Part shown: positions 42,260-49,986 of the stretch, piece by piece
Layout of the letters: each line of letters opens with the position of its first letter
How positions within the stretch are numbered: the first letter of the stretch is position 1
NCBI GenBank assembly: GCA_035454605.1
Contig: DATIGQ010000131.1
Coordinates: forward strand, 1 to 49,986
DNA from: Terriglobales bacterium
GTDB taxonomy: Bacteria; Acidobacteriota; Terriglobia; Terriglobales; Acidobacteriaceae
DNA: 49,986 nucleotides
Direction of reading: 5' to 3'
Made by a program: the position numbers and the translations under genes
Notes under the pieces: generated by a model
What the model saw: only the letters and a program-made list of their open reading frames with translations
Told to the model about the DNA's origin: nothing
Databases searched by the model: none

Positions 42260-42798
42260 CCGCCTTCAAAAAGGCACTCCCTTTGCTGCTGATTTGTTTT
42301 CTGGCCCAGATGGACGCTCAAAGGCGGCGCGACCCACTCACTGAGCCCGAAGTCGACCAACTGCGCGAGCTGGCACAGGACCCGCCCAAGCGCCTGCGCC
42401 TCATGCTGCAGTTCACTCGCGAGCGCTGGCAGGCTTTACACGCGGCCAGGGCAGCCGCAGAGTCGCCGGAGCGTGCCCGTGAGGTTGGTGAACGCCTGCG
42501 CGATTTCGGCGCCCTCGTGGCCGAACTGGAATCCAATGTGGAGTCCTATTCCCGCAAAGCCGACGTTCGCAAACCGCTGCGGGAAATCATCCAGGCCACC
42601 AACCAGTTCAAGGATGGATTGCTGGCGATGAAGGAAGCGGCCAAGAACGACGCCGTGTTGGCGAAAGAGGCCAGGGAGTACGAATACGCTCTGGAGGATG
42701 TGATCGAGAGCGTGAATTCCAACCTGGAGACTTCCCTGCTCACCCTGGAGCAGCAAGAAGAAGCGGTGCGCGAAGCCAAGAAGAGAAAGAAAGAGTGA
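42256..42798 (+). CDS. Small secreted helical protein
   Basis: A 180-residue exported protein. The signal peptide is FKKALPLLLICFLAQMDAQ, and the mature region is helical and charged (EPEVDQLRELAQDPPKRLRLMLQFTRERWQALHAARAA; NQFKDGLLAMKEAAKNDAVLAKEAREYEYALEDVIESVNSNLETSLLTLEQQEEAVREAKKRKKE). It ends in a lysine-rich tail. The ATG overlaps the preceding stop. With its two upstream neighbours it forms a secreted TPR/helical set with no known function. Confidence 0.78.
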   Translation: MTAFKKALPLLLICFLAQMDAQRRRDPLTEPEVDQLRELAQDPPKRLRLMLQFTRERWQALHAARAAAESPERAREVGERLRDFGALVAELESNVESYSRKADVRKPLREIIQATNQFKDGLLAMKEAAKNDAVLAKEAREYEYALEDVIESVNSNLETSLLTLEQQEEAVREAKKRKKE

Positions 42799-42836
42799 AG
42801 CTCTCTGGCTGCGAAAGCATGCTAGTCTGAAGTTGC

Positions 42837-43523
42837 GTGAGACGGGATCTATCGGAGATTTTCGAGCAGGCATTCGACGAGCTTTGTCCCCGGTTCCCGA
42901 TGCCTGATTTTCACGTCGAGTTCTTCCCTTTTTCCGGCCTCAATAACACCATCCGCTTGCGCGGAGAATGCGTGCGCGTGCGCATCTCCGACCTGCTGGG
43001 ATCGGCGCCCCGGCGCGTGCTGCAGGCCATCGCCCACATCTTGCTGGCCAAGCTTTACCGCTGCCCGGTGGATCCTGCGCATGCCTCCTGTTACCGCAGG
43101 TACGTCGGCCGGCGGGACGTAAGCGAGCAAGTGCACCGCACCCGGCAGGCCCGCGGCCGCAAACGGATCGCCGGCGCCCGAGGACGCCATTACGACCTCG
43201 AGGCCGTCTTCGCGGATCTGAACCGGCGTTTCTTTCACGGCTTGCTGGCCCAGCCGCGCCTCACCTGGAGCCAGGGCCAAGCCCGCAACAGCCTGGGCCA
43301 CTACGACCCGGCCCACAATACCATCGTCGTCAGCCGCGTCTTCGACTCGCCAGGCGTTCCCCGCTACGCCGTCGAGTACCTGCTATTCCATGAAATGCTG
43401 CACCTTCGCCATCCCGTGCGGCTGCGTGGCAGCCGTCGCTGTGTCCATCCGCCGGCCTTCCAGGCGGAGGAAAAGTGTTTTCCGCACTTGGCGCAGGCCA
43501 AGCGTTTTCTCCGCTCGCTTTGA
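42837..43523 (+). CDS. SprT-like zinc metalloprotein
   Basis: A 228-residue protein with HEMLH (residues in YLLFHEMLHLRHPVRLRGSRRCVHPPAFQAEE), the HExxH zinc motif, and a downstream His in VHPPAF that could complete the site. Before it, FADLNRRFFHGLLAQPRLTWSQGQARNSLGHYDPAHNTIVVSR has the SprT/Wss1 style seen in DNA-protein crosslink proteases. The N-terminal half has a Cys/Arg-rich stretch (SCYRRYVGRRDVSEQVHRTRQARGRKRIAG). The start is GTG at 42837. A TAGTCT lies 8 bases upstream. The role is not known; DNA-associated proteolysis is an option near uvrA. Confidence 0.8.
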   Translation: MRRDLSEIFEQAFDELCPRFPMPDFHVEFFPFSGLNNTIRLRGECVRVRISDLLGSAPRRVLQAIAHILLAKLYRCPVDPAHASCYRRYVGRRDVSEQVHRTRQARGRKRIAGARGRHYDLEAVFADLNRRFFHGLLAQPRLTWSQGQARNSLGHYDPAHNTIVVSRVFDSPGVPRYAVEYLLFHEMLHLRHPVRLRGSRRCVHPPAFQAEEKCFPHLAQAKRFLRSL

Positions 43524-43547
43524 CACAGGGTCCTGTGACGCCGGCGA

Positions 43548-43577
43548 TTGACGGTCTCGGTCCCGGCCGGGTATCAT
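43548..43577 (+). promoter_or_regulatory. Sigma-70-type promoter of the FTR1 iron operon
   Basis: TTGACG, an 18-base spacer, then TATCAT. The predicted start falls near 43584, at the beginning of the 23-bp Fur-like palindrome, so a bound repressor would block polymerase. Confidence 0.6.
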
Positions 43578-43582
43578 GGCAA

Positions 43583-43605
43583 TTGAAATTGAAATTCATT
43601 TTCAA
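43583..43605. promoter_or_regulatory. Fur-like operator
   Basis: A 23-bp palindrome of the form TTGAAA-n-TGAA-n-TTCA-n-TTTCAA; only two mirrored positions and the centre fail to match. It has the A/T-rich TGAAA..TTTCA structure of Fur/DtxR-type boxes. It overlaps the predicted transcription start and ends 17 bases before the FTR1 ATG. Confidence 0.6.
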
Positions 43606-43622
43606 CATAGACTAGCCGGCGC

Positions 43623-44873
43623 ATGCTCCAATCCTTCATCGTCACCTTGCGCGAGGGTGTGGAAGCCGCGCTCATCGTCGGCATCATCCTCGCCTATCTG
43701 GCCAAGGTAGGCCGCCTGGACTTGCGCCGCATTGTGTACGCCGCCCTGGGTGCGGCCCTCCTGGGCAGCGTGGTCGGCGCCGTGCTGATATCCCGGCTTC
43801 GCCTCAGCCAGGAGGCCTTTGAAGGCTGGGTCATGCTGGCCGCGGGATTCTTTGTCATCACGGTGGTCGTGTTCATGGCCCGCGCTGCCCGCGGCCTGCG
43901 CAAGGACATCGAGGCCAAGGTCGGCGCGTTCGCCGGGCGCGGTTCCCAGGTCGGCCTATTTTTGTTCGTGTTTCTCATGGTGCTGCGGGAGGGCGTGGAA
44001 ACCGTGCTCATCCTGGGTGCCATGTACCTCAATACCGACGAACTCAGCAACCTGCTGGGCACTCTGGCGGGAGTCGCACTGGCCGTGGTTTTTGGCGTGA
44101 TGTTCGTCAAGGGCAGCGTGCGCATCAACCTGCCGAAATTCTTCCGCGTCACTACCGTCATCCTGGGATTCGTTGCCGCGCAGTTGTTCGTTTCCGGCCT
44201 GCACGAGCTTTCTGAGAGCGGCGTGATCCCCGCTACGCGGGAGTCCATGGCGCTGATCGGGCCCATTGTGCGCAACGACCTGTTCTTCTTCGTCACCATC
44301 CTGGCTCTGGCGGCGATGATGGTGCTGTTCGAAGCCCGGCGTCGGGCTCCCGAAGCCGCGCCGGCCGAGTCCCGTGCCGCCCAGCGCAAGGCGGCCTGGA
44401 GCGCTCGCCGGGAACGCTTGTGGATGAGTTCGGTCTATGCCAGCGCCTTTGTCTTTATCATGCTGGTGACGGCGCAATTCATTTACGCGCGCAGCACCAC
44501 TTCCCTTTCTCCGGCAAAACCCATGGAATTCGTGAATGGCGAGCTGCGCGTTCCGCTGGCCGAGGTTTACGACGGCGACCTGCACCGCTATTCCGCGGAA
44601 ATCGACGGCGTCACCGTCCGCTTCCTGCTGTATCAGAAGCCGGACGGAAAGATTGCCACGGTGTTGGATGCCTGCGAGATTTGCGGTCCGGTAGGATTCA
44701 CTCGCGGACCGCAAGGCATCGAGTGCAAGAACTGCGCCGCTCCTATCGATCCTCAATCGATGGGCATGCCCGGCGGCTGCAACCCGATTCCCTTGCAAGC
44801 CAGCGTTACCGAAACGGATGTCATCATCTCCCGGGCCGATCTGTCCTCCGGAGCGAGCCACTTCCACCACTAG
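43623..44873 (+). CDS. FTR1-family iron permease fused to a DUF2318 iron-sulfur-like domain
   Basis: A 416-residue membrane protein. The N-terminal ~245 residues are FTR1/EfeU-like with seven helices and two REGVE iron-binding motifs (residues 10-14 and 122-126). After a charged linker and an eighth helix (SSVYASAFVFIMLVTAQFIY), a periplasmic domain with DACEICGPVGF, ECKNCAAPID and PGGCNPIPL follows, which is the DUF2318 cysteine pattern. In the Campylobacter P19/cFtr1 system these are separate genes next to FtsX-like permeases and an ABC ATPase, as here. It likely imports iron. A Fur-like operator precedes it. Confidence 0.9.
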   Translation: MLQSFIVTLREGVEAALIVGIILAYLAKVGRLDLRRIVYAALGAALLGSVVGAVLISRLRLSQEAFEGWVMLAAGFFVITVVVFMARAARGLRKDIEAKVGAFAGRGSQVGLFLFVFLMVLREGVETVLILGAMYLNTDELSNLLGTLAGVALAVVFGVMFVKGSVRINLPKFFRVTTVILGFVAAQLFVSGLHELSESGVIPATRESMALIGPIVRNDLFFFVTILALAAMMVLFEARRRAPEAAPAESRAAQRKAAWSARRERLWMSSVYASAFVFIMLVTAQFIYARSTTSLSPAKPMEFVNGELRVPLAEVYDGDLHRYSAEIDGVTVRFLLYQKPDGKIATVLDACEICGPVGFTRGPQGIECKNCAAPIDPQSMGMPGGCNPIPLQASVTETDVIISRADLSSGASHFHH

Positions 44874-44875
44874 CC

Positions 44876-46141
44876 ATGTTCGCCCGCCTCCTGTACGAAT
44901 CGTTCCGCCGGCAGCGCAGACGGAAGCTGTTGGCAGGCGTCTCCGTGACTCTGGGCATTGCCGTGATCACCGCCATGATCGGCGTCGCCACCGCGGTGGG
45001 CGACAAGATCAACCGCGAACTGCGCCAGTACGGCGCCAACCTCATCGTCTACCCCCACGAGGACACGCTGGACGTGGACATTGGTGGCGTCAACCTCAAG
45101 CCCGCCAGCGAAGGCGCCTACCTGAACGAAGCGGAGCTTCCAAAGATCAAGGGCATTTTCTGGCGCAACAACGTCCTCGGGTTCGCTCCCTTTCTGCCTG
45201 TCGCGGTCCGTGTGGAAACCGTCCACGGCGCGCGGGAAGTCGAGCTGCTGGGAACGTATTTTGCAAAGACTCTGAGCTTTGGCAAAGACCCGTTCACCAC
45301 CGGGGTGCGCACTACGCATCCCTGGTGGAAGGTGCGTGGTGCCTGGCCGGGAGATGATTCGCAGGACGTGCTGATCGGTGAGCGCCTGGCTGCCACGCTC
45401 GGCGTTGGTGCCGGCTCGACCGTTCGCCTCGACGGGCGCGATGTCCGTGTGACCGGAATCCTCTCCACTGGCGACCAGCAGGAGGAGAGCGTAGTTGCTC
45501 CGCTGTCCTTCGCGCAGGAGATTGCCGGCCGTCCCGGGGTCGTGCGGCGGGTCTTCGTGAGCGCGCTGACCAGTCCGGAGGACATGTTTGCCCGCCGCGA
45601 TCCCGCCACCATGACGCCCGCCGATCGCGACCGCTGGTATTGCACGCCTTATGCCCTCTCCATCGCCTACCAGCTTCGGGAAGTGATCGCGCAGTCCGAT
45701 GCCGAGCCTATTCGGCAGGTGGCACAGAATGAAGGCAAGGTTCTCGAGCGCATCCGAAGTCTGATGCTGCTGGTTGCGCTTGCCGCTCTTCTGGCCTCCG
45801 CCCTTGCCGTTTCCGCCGCCATGGCAACGGCCCTTCTGGAGCGCCGCCGCGAAGTTGGACTGATGAAGGCGCTGGGTGCAAGAAGCGCCGCGGTCGCCTT
45901 GATCTTCGTCGCGGAGGCCTGCCTGCTAGCTCTTCTTGGAGGGACCGCGGGTTTCCTGATTGGCGTTTTGCTGGCCCGGCAGATCGGCATGGCAGTGTTC
46001 GGGTCGCAGATCGCGGTGCAACCTATGCTCTTCCCCGCCGTGCTCCTGCTGGCCGTACTGGTGACGCTCGCCGGCAGCGCCGCCGCCATCCGCCGGGCGT
46101 TGCGTTTCCATCCCGCCGTGGTCCTGCGAGGTGGCCTGTGA
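44876..46141 (+). CDS. FtsX/MacB-like permease, subunit 1
   Basis: A 421-residue ABC-type permease. The N-terminal helix is RKLLAGVSVTLGIAVITAMIGVATAVG, a large periplasmic MacB_PCD-like domain follows (about 50-290, ending LREVIAQSDAEPI), and three C-terminal helices of FtsX type close the protein (LMLLVALAALLASALAVSAAMATALLERRREVGLMKALGA...). It pairs with the next gene. The ATG is 2 bases after the FTR1 stop; the longer open frame is FTR1 shadow. Confidence 0.92.
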   Translation: MFARLLYESFRRQRRRKLLAGVSVTLGIAVITAMIGVATAVGDKINRELRQYGANLIVYPHEDTLDVDIGGVNLKPASEGAYLNEAELPKIKGIFWRNNVLGFAPFLPVAVRVETVHGAREVELLGTYFAKTLSFGKDPFTTGVRTTHPWWKVRGAWPGDDSQDVLIGERLAATLGVGAGSTVRLDGRDVRVTGILSTGDQQEESVVAPLSFAQEIAGRPGVVRRVFVSALTSPEDMFARRDPATMTPADRDRWYCTPYALSIAYQLREVIAQSDAEPIRQVAQNEGKVLERIRSLMLLVALAALLASALAVSAAMATALLERRREVGLMKALGARSAAVALIFVAEACLLALLGGTAGFLIGVLLARQIGMAVFGSQIAVQPMLFPAVLLLAVLVTLAGSAAAIRRALRFHPAVVLRGGL

Positions 46142-47238
46142 CGCGCTGGCGCATGCTGCTGCGCCTGCTGCTGCGGGCCGCCTGGGTACGCCGCGAACGC
46201 GCTTTGACCGCCCTGGCTGCCTTTACCGTCGCTGCCGCGTCTTCCACCGCCATGCTCAATCTCTACTCCGATGCGGACGCCAAGCTGCGGCGTGAATTCC
46301 GCAACTACGGGGCCAACATCGTGATCGCACCGCGCGCCGGTGCAGCCCTTCCGGCGGACGCGTTGCAACGAGCGGAAACTATTCTCGGTGCAGACGGCCT
46401 GGTGGTCCCTTTTGCCTACGCGGTCGCCAAAACCTCGGAGGGAATTCCGATCGTTGTGGCCGGAACCGATCTCGAGCGCGCGCGCCGGATGAATACGTGG
46501 TGGCAGGTGACCGCCTGGCCCTCGTCCGCGGACCAGGCTCTGCTCGGAGCTCGCGCGTCCGAAGTCCTGGGCACGAGCGGCAATCTCGAGCTTTCTTTCG
46601 AGGGTCGGGTCCTGCGTTTGCAGCCGGCCGGCACCCTGCGCACCGGGTCGGCGGAAGACAGTCGGGTGTACGTTTCACTGGCGGAATTCACCGCCTGGAC
46701 CGGCGTTGCGCCTTCGGTGGTCGAGGTGGCGGCGCTGGGATCCGCCCAGCAGGTCTCCGACGCTGCGGCTCGTCTGGAGGTGGCGCTCCCGGACGCAGAC
46801 GTGCGCCCCATCCGCCGCATCGTGCAGGCGGAAGCGCAGGTTCTGGGTAAGACCCAGGCCGCCCTGCTCGCCTGCGTGGCGCTGATTATTCTCACCGCAG
46901 CGCTGTGCGTGCTCGCTACACTGACCGCGTCCGTGTTCGACCGCCGCAAGGACTTCGCGCTGATGAAAGCGCTGGGCGCGTCGCAAGCCATGGTGAACGC
47001 GATTTTCGCCGCCGAGTCCCTGCTGTTGGGCCTGTTGGGCGCCCTGGCCGGCTACGCGATTGGTGTCGGCTTGGCCGCCTGGATCGGACGCGCCAGCTTC
47101 CACGCCGCCGTAGAGCCGCGCCTTGGCGTTCTGCCGGTCATTGTCGCCGGCTCGCTGGCTATGGCGCTCTGGGCGGTGGTTCTGCCCTTATTTCTGCTGC
47201 GCCGCGTGCAACCTGCCGTGATGCTGAAAGGCGAGTGA
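46138..47238 (+). CDS. FtsX/MacB-like permease, subunit 2
   Basis: A 366-residue paralogue of the previous permease with the same build: N-terminal helix (RALTALAAFTVAAASSTAML), periplasmic domain, then C-terminal helices with the DFALMKALGASQAMVNAIF coupling segment and GAVLAGY-like glycine-rich helices. It starts at GTG overlapping the previous stop and ends overlapping the ABC ATPase start (TGATG), so the three genes are translationally coupled. Two FtsX-like permeases with an ATPase and FTR1 recur in iron-uptake loci of the P19 type. Confidence 0.92.
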   Translation: MTRWRMLLRLLLRAAWVRRERALTALAAFTVAAASSTAMLNLYSDADAKLRREFRNYGANIVIAPRAGAALPADALQRAETILGADGLVVPFAYAVAKTSEGIPIVVAGTDLERARRMNTWWQVTAWPSSADQALLGARASEVLGTSGNLELSFEGRVLRLQPAGTLRTGSAEDSRVYVSLAEFTAWTGVAPSVVEVAALGSAQQVSDAAARLEVALPDADVRPIRRIVQAEAQVLGKTQAALLACVALIILTAALCVLATLTASVFDRRKDFALMKALGASQAMVNAIFAAESLLLGLLGALAGYAIGVGLAAWIGRASFHAAVEPRLGVLPVIVAGSLAMALWAVVLPLFLLRRVQPAVMLKGE

Positions 47239-48419
47239 TGGGAATCGAGCTCAAGCATGTCAGCCGCGCCTATCCCGCGCGCAGCGACTCCAACGCCGGC
47301 GAAGTTCGTGCTCTCGACGACGTCACGTTTTCGGTGGGTTCGGGCGAGTGGCTGGCGGTCATGGGCCCTTCCGGCTCGGGGAAATCCACCCTGGTGAACC
47401 TGATCGGCTGCCTCGACCGCCCCGACAGCGGCACAGTCGAGGTGGAGGGCCAGAGTGTTGCCGATCTTTCCGGTCCCGCGCTGGACCGTTTTCGGGCGGA
47501 GACCATCGGCTTTGTCTTCCAGCAGTACCACCTGATTCCCTATCTCACCGCGCTGGAGAACGTCATGCTGGCGCAGTACTTCCACAGCATGACCGATGAG
47601 CAGGAAGCTCTGGAGGCGCTGGAGCGTGTCGGTCTGGCGGAACGTGCACGCCATCTACCCGCCCAGCTTTCCGGCGGCGAGCAGCAGCGCGTGTGCATCG
47701 CCCGCGCCCTCATCAACGATCCCAAGGTGATCCTGGCCGACGAACCCACCGGGAATCTGGACGCCGTGAACGAAGAAATCGTTATGGGCCTGCTGCGCGA
47801 CCTGCACCGCCAGGGCCGGACCCTGGTCATGGTCACTCACGACCCGGTAGTGGCGCGCATGGCCGACCGGCGGCTGGAGCTGCACCACGGCCGCGTCACC
47901 ACCCACGAGATCTACTCCATGCCCGATGAAGAGCTGTTCGACGAGATCCTGGAGGAGATGTGGATCTTGGAGGAGAACGGGGACCGCGCAGAGCTGGGCC
48001 GCATGCAACTCTCCGGTCCCATGCCCATCGGCCTCGCTGTCGAACGCATGGCGCAATCAGGATTGCTGGCCGAGCGCGCGCATCCCTCCGAACCCCACAC
48101 GCACCGGCCCTCCTTGGACCGCTGCCACGAAGCGATTCATCCCGCCGAATCCGTCCCGGAGCACGGCAGCGCCGTGATTCAGTTCACCGAGCGCGGCCGG
48201 CGGCGTGCGGAAGATATCATCCGCCGCCACCGCCTCGCCGAGCGTTTGTTCACCGAGACCTTGCACCTGGACGACGAGGCGCAGATCGAGCAGCAGGCCT
48301 GCAAGTTCGAGCACATCCTCTCGCCGCAAGCCACGGACAAGATCTGCAGCTTTCTGGGTCACCCGCGCACCTGTCCGCACGGCAGCCCTATTCCCTACGG
48401 CACGTGTTGTCCGCGCTAG
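47238..48419 (+). CDS. ABC transporter ATPase fused to a DtxR-like metal-sensing region
   Basis: A 393-residue protein. Residues 1-222 are a MacB/LolD-type ATPase: Walker A GPSGSGKS (43-50), Q-loop FVFQQYH, signature LSGGEQQR (144-151), Walker [10 protein letters not shown] and the switch His201. Residues about 231-390 resemble DtxR/IdeR repressors. They start with a winged-helix-like part ([14 protein letters not shown]...[10 protein letters not shown]), then the metal/dimer domain with [19 protein letters not shown] and TCPHGSPIP. DtxR ligands align as His331, Glu335, Glu351 (His in DtxR), Cys355, Glu358 and His359. The C-terminus adds GTCCPR. The fusion could let iron level gate the transporter directly, or let it bind DNA. 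Confidence 0.9.
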   Translation: MGIELKHVSRAYPARSDSNAGEVRALDDVTFSVGSGEWLAVMGPSGSGKSTLVNLIGCLDRPDSGTVEVEGQSVADLSGPALDRFRAETIGFVFQQYHLIPYLTALENVMLAQYFHSMTDEQEALEALERVGLAERARHLPAQLSGGEQQRVCIARALINDPKVILADEPTGNLDAVNEEIVMGLLRDLHRQGRTLVMVTHDPVVARMADRRLELHHGRVTTHEIYSMPDEELFDEILEEMWILEENGDRAELGRMQLSGPMPIGLAVERMAQSGLLAERAHPSEPHTHRPSLDRCHEAIHPAESVPEHGSAVIQFTERGRRRAEDIIRRHRLAERLFTETLHLDDEAQIEQQACKFEHILSPQATDKICSFLGHPRTCPHGSPIPYGTCCPR

Positions 48420-48427
48420 CTCTTCGC

Positions 48428-48712
48428 TCAAGCTGCCTGCGCGGGGAGGAGTTCACCGGAGTCGAGGTGGATGCGGTGCAGGCTGAGGTCGAGGCCGAGG
48501 TCTTGGCGCAGGCGGGCGACCATCTCCTGGCAGCGCGCGGCAGCCTCCTCGCGATTCTTGCGGGCGATGAGGAGCTGGAGTTCGGCGGCGCGCTCCTCGG
48601 CTTCGGCGGCCTGGCGGCGATAGGCGGCCGCAGCAAGCTGCGACAAGTAGGGCTCTTCGAGGCGGGTGAGGGGCGGCGTAGTTGCGACTTCAGGACCGTC
48701 GGGTTTCGGCAT
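48428..48712 (-). CDS. Small coiled-coil protein
   Basis: A 94-residue protein of unknown function. AAGGAG lies seven bases before the ATG, which supports a real gene. The centre is one long charged helix (RLEEPYLSQLAAAAYRRQAAEAEERAAELQLLIARKNREEAAARCQEMVARLRQDL), likely a coiled coil. It ends SGELLPAQAA. It converges with the ABC ATPase gene with 8 bases between. Confidence 0.7.
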   Translation of the reverse strand: MPKPDGPEVATTPPLTRLEEPYLSQLAAAAYRRQAAEAEERAAELQLLIARKNREEAAARCQEMVARLRQDLGLDLSLHRIHLDSGELLPAQAA

Positions 48713-48727
48713 GGCGAGGCTCCTTAG

Positions 48728-49963
48728 TCATTGGGATACTTCTTGCTGCGAAAGGATAGCAGTCCGTAGAGTTAATAAGCCCGCCGGGAACGGTGAACCA
48801 GCAAGCGGAGTGAGCGAACCGGTTGTTGCCTCGATGCGATAACCAAGAACGCCATTCCCATGATTGGTTGCATAGAGAAAGTTGCCAGCAGGATCTATGG
48901 AGCCGGCAACGCCGACACCCGATAAGAAGGAAGGCTCGGTGCCCACCTTGAACGGGGAACCCGGCACTACCTCGAGGGCGCCGGTAGCGGGATTAACGCT
49001 CAGGACGGAGAACCCAGAGTCCCGGAAGTCATCGTCCGAACAGCAGTGTGGGAGGTCAACAACATAGAGGAACTTGCCGCTTGGATGGACCGTCATCGGC
49101 CCCACGGGTAACCTACTAATCGAGACGGGGGAACCGCTTGCCAATGTGAGTTCACCAGTTGATGAGTTGATGGAATACGCCGCTATAGCATCTGGAAAAG
49201 CCGCAACAAGTAGAAAGTCTCCGATGACAGCCAGCGCTCCTGGAGACTCAGCCGGAAAGAAAGGTGAAGCAGCCGTTTCCGCCATTTGGCCGGTGGTGCC
49301 ATCGAAACTGAAAATCTGAATGCGGCCGGGGCTGCTCACGTAAAGGAAGCTCGAGTCTGGAGTGAAAGCTGGAATGTGCGGGAAGCGCCCAACGGTTACA
49401 GGCGGACCTGCTGCGGTAATGGCGCCGGTTCCTGGGTCAATCGCGTATACGGAGACGTCGTTCGGACGGTCTGCTCGCATTGTCAGCAGGAACTTTCCCG
49501 CAGGATCCGTCACAACGGGTGCGCCCAGGGTCTGAAATGGGGATCCACTAATCTCGGTAAGCACGCCGGATTGCCGATTCACTCGGTAAGCCCTGCACCC
49601 ATCGTTGGTCCAGGTGTAGAGGAAGTTCCCGCTGGGAGCTGCCACGACCGAACTGGGCTCAGAACCGGGCCCAGTTGGCAGCGGGAATTGCGGGAGTTGA
49701 GATAGTGCGCCGGTCACGCTATTGACTGAGTATCCTGTGATGCTATCGCTTGCAAAGTTGGTCGCGTAGAGGAACCCATCCGGGCTTGTACTTGGTTTCG
49801 GTTCGCTGCTGCAGCCGCCAACGAAGAAACCTGCGGCAGCGAGAGAAGCCAAGGTCACGGCAGCAAGCCGTTTCAGTCGAGTTGTCCGGCCCCTGTCCAT
49901 CCGGGAGCAGCTACGTGGCGCTGACTCTCCTGATAACGATGCTGCTACCGTTCCATTCCGCAT
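48728..49963 (-). CDS. Beta-propeller lipoprotein (lactonase-like)
   Basis: A 411-residue exported protein. AAGGA lies before the ATG at 49963; a second ATG at 49900 would give a more ordinary signal peptide and is possible. The signal ends in a lipobox FFVGGC. Repeats of about 45 residues follow with the GxFLYxxN / ITGYSVNSVTGAL / SPF beat seen in the 6-phosphogluconolactonase-like seven-bladed propellers (for example PSGNFLYTWTN, PAGKFLLTMRA, PSGKFLYVVDL, PAGNFLYATNH). Acidobacteriota encode many of these. Enzyme activity is not certain; binding is as likely. It lies 15 bases upstream of the coiled-coil gene, so the two may be co-transcribed. Confidence 0.88.
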   Translation of the reverse strand: MRNGTVAASLSGESAPRSCSRMDRGRTTRLKRLAAVTLASLAAAGFFVGGCSSEPKPSTSPDGFLYATNFASDSITGYSVNSVTGALSQLPQFPLPTGPGSEPSSVVAAPSGNFLYTWTNDGCRAYRVNRQSGVLTEISGSPFQTLGAPVVTDPAGKFLLTMRADRPNDVSVYAIDPGTGAITAAGPPVTVGRFPHIPAFTPDSSFLYVSSPGRIQIFSFDGTTGQMAETAASPFFPAESPGALAVIGDFLLVAAFPDAIAAYSINSSTGELTLASGSPVSISRLPVGPMTVHPSGKFLYVVDLPHCCSDDDFRDSGFSVLSVNPATGALEVVPGSPFKVGTEPSFLSGVGVAGSIDPAGNFLYATNHGNGVLGYRIEATTGSLTPLAGSPFPAGLLTLRTAILSQQEVSQ

Positions 49964-49986
49964 AACTGATTTTCCTTACCGAGGAG

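Overview
The window is about 50 kb of GC-rich, densely coding bacterial chromosome. It carries no phage, plasmid, insertion sequence or CRISPR array. The gene content points to a soil-type aerobe of the Acidobacteriota, class Terriglobia: a PknB-like kinase, a BFN/DUF151 protein, a cytochrome c oxidase cluster with two subunit III genes, many secreted proteins of unknown function and short intergenic gaps. That placement is an inference from gene content and style, since no rRNA is present.

Layout. 1-8.8 kb: the 5' end of a Ser/Thr kinase gene, a small ABM-like protein, tRNA-Arg(ACG), an Asp/Glu racemase-family protein, a copper P-type ATPase with a divergent HMA-like protein, a TlpA-like thioredoxin, then a plus-strand operon of glycosyltransferase, two PTPS paralogues, GTP cyclohydrolase I and an SDR, which looks like tetrahydrobiopterin-type pterin synthesis. 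8.8-13.9 kb: rhomboid protease, truB, a BFN nuclease, miaB, a HAD hydrolase and a STAS protein.

14.0-22.8 kb is the most unusual region. A three-gene plus-strand operon encodes a GAF-GAF-GAF-HlyD fusion, an HlyD/RND-type lipoprotein adaptor, and a PqqD-like/M50 protease/HlyD fusion. It converges on a minus-strand set made of a radical SAM (SPASM-like) protein, a sigma-54 activator and an 83-residue basic peptide ending in eight perfect GGFQGP repeats. The peptide gene has a strong ribosome binding site, a -24/-12 type promoter with TGCAA repeats upstream, and a strong terminator. I propose a peptide modification and export locus; this is not proven.

22.8-31.5 kb: a methyltransferase, two tandem paralogous secreted proteins, an AraC regulator, a hotdog thioesterase, a group II PLP decarboxylase, a MocR/PdxR-type regulator and pdxS-pdxT (de novo vitamin B6). 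31.6-36.3 kb: the aa3-type cytochrome oxidase operon. 36.3-43.5 kb: Ada, UvrA, a TPR protein with two small secreted proteins, and a SprT-like metalloprotein. 43.5-48.4 kb: an iron-uptake operon (FTR1 fused to DUF2318, two FtsX-like permeases, and an ABC ATPase fused to a DtxR-like metal-sensing region) behind a sigma-70 promoter overlapped by a 23-bp Fur-like palindrome. The window ends with a small coiled-coil protein and a beta-propeller lipoprotein.

No gap without a gene exceeds about 220 bases, and the longer gaps are accounted for by the promoters, operators and terminators listed. Several genes that lack a Shine-Dalgarno sequence have a -10-like hexamer only 9-17 bases before the start codon, which suggests leaderless or near-leaderless mRNAs.
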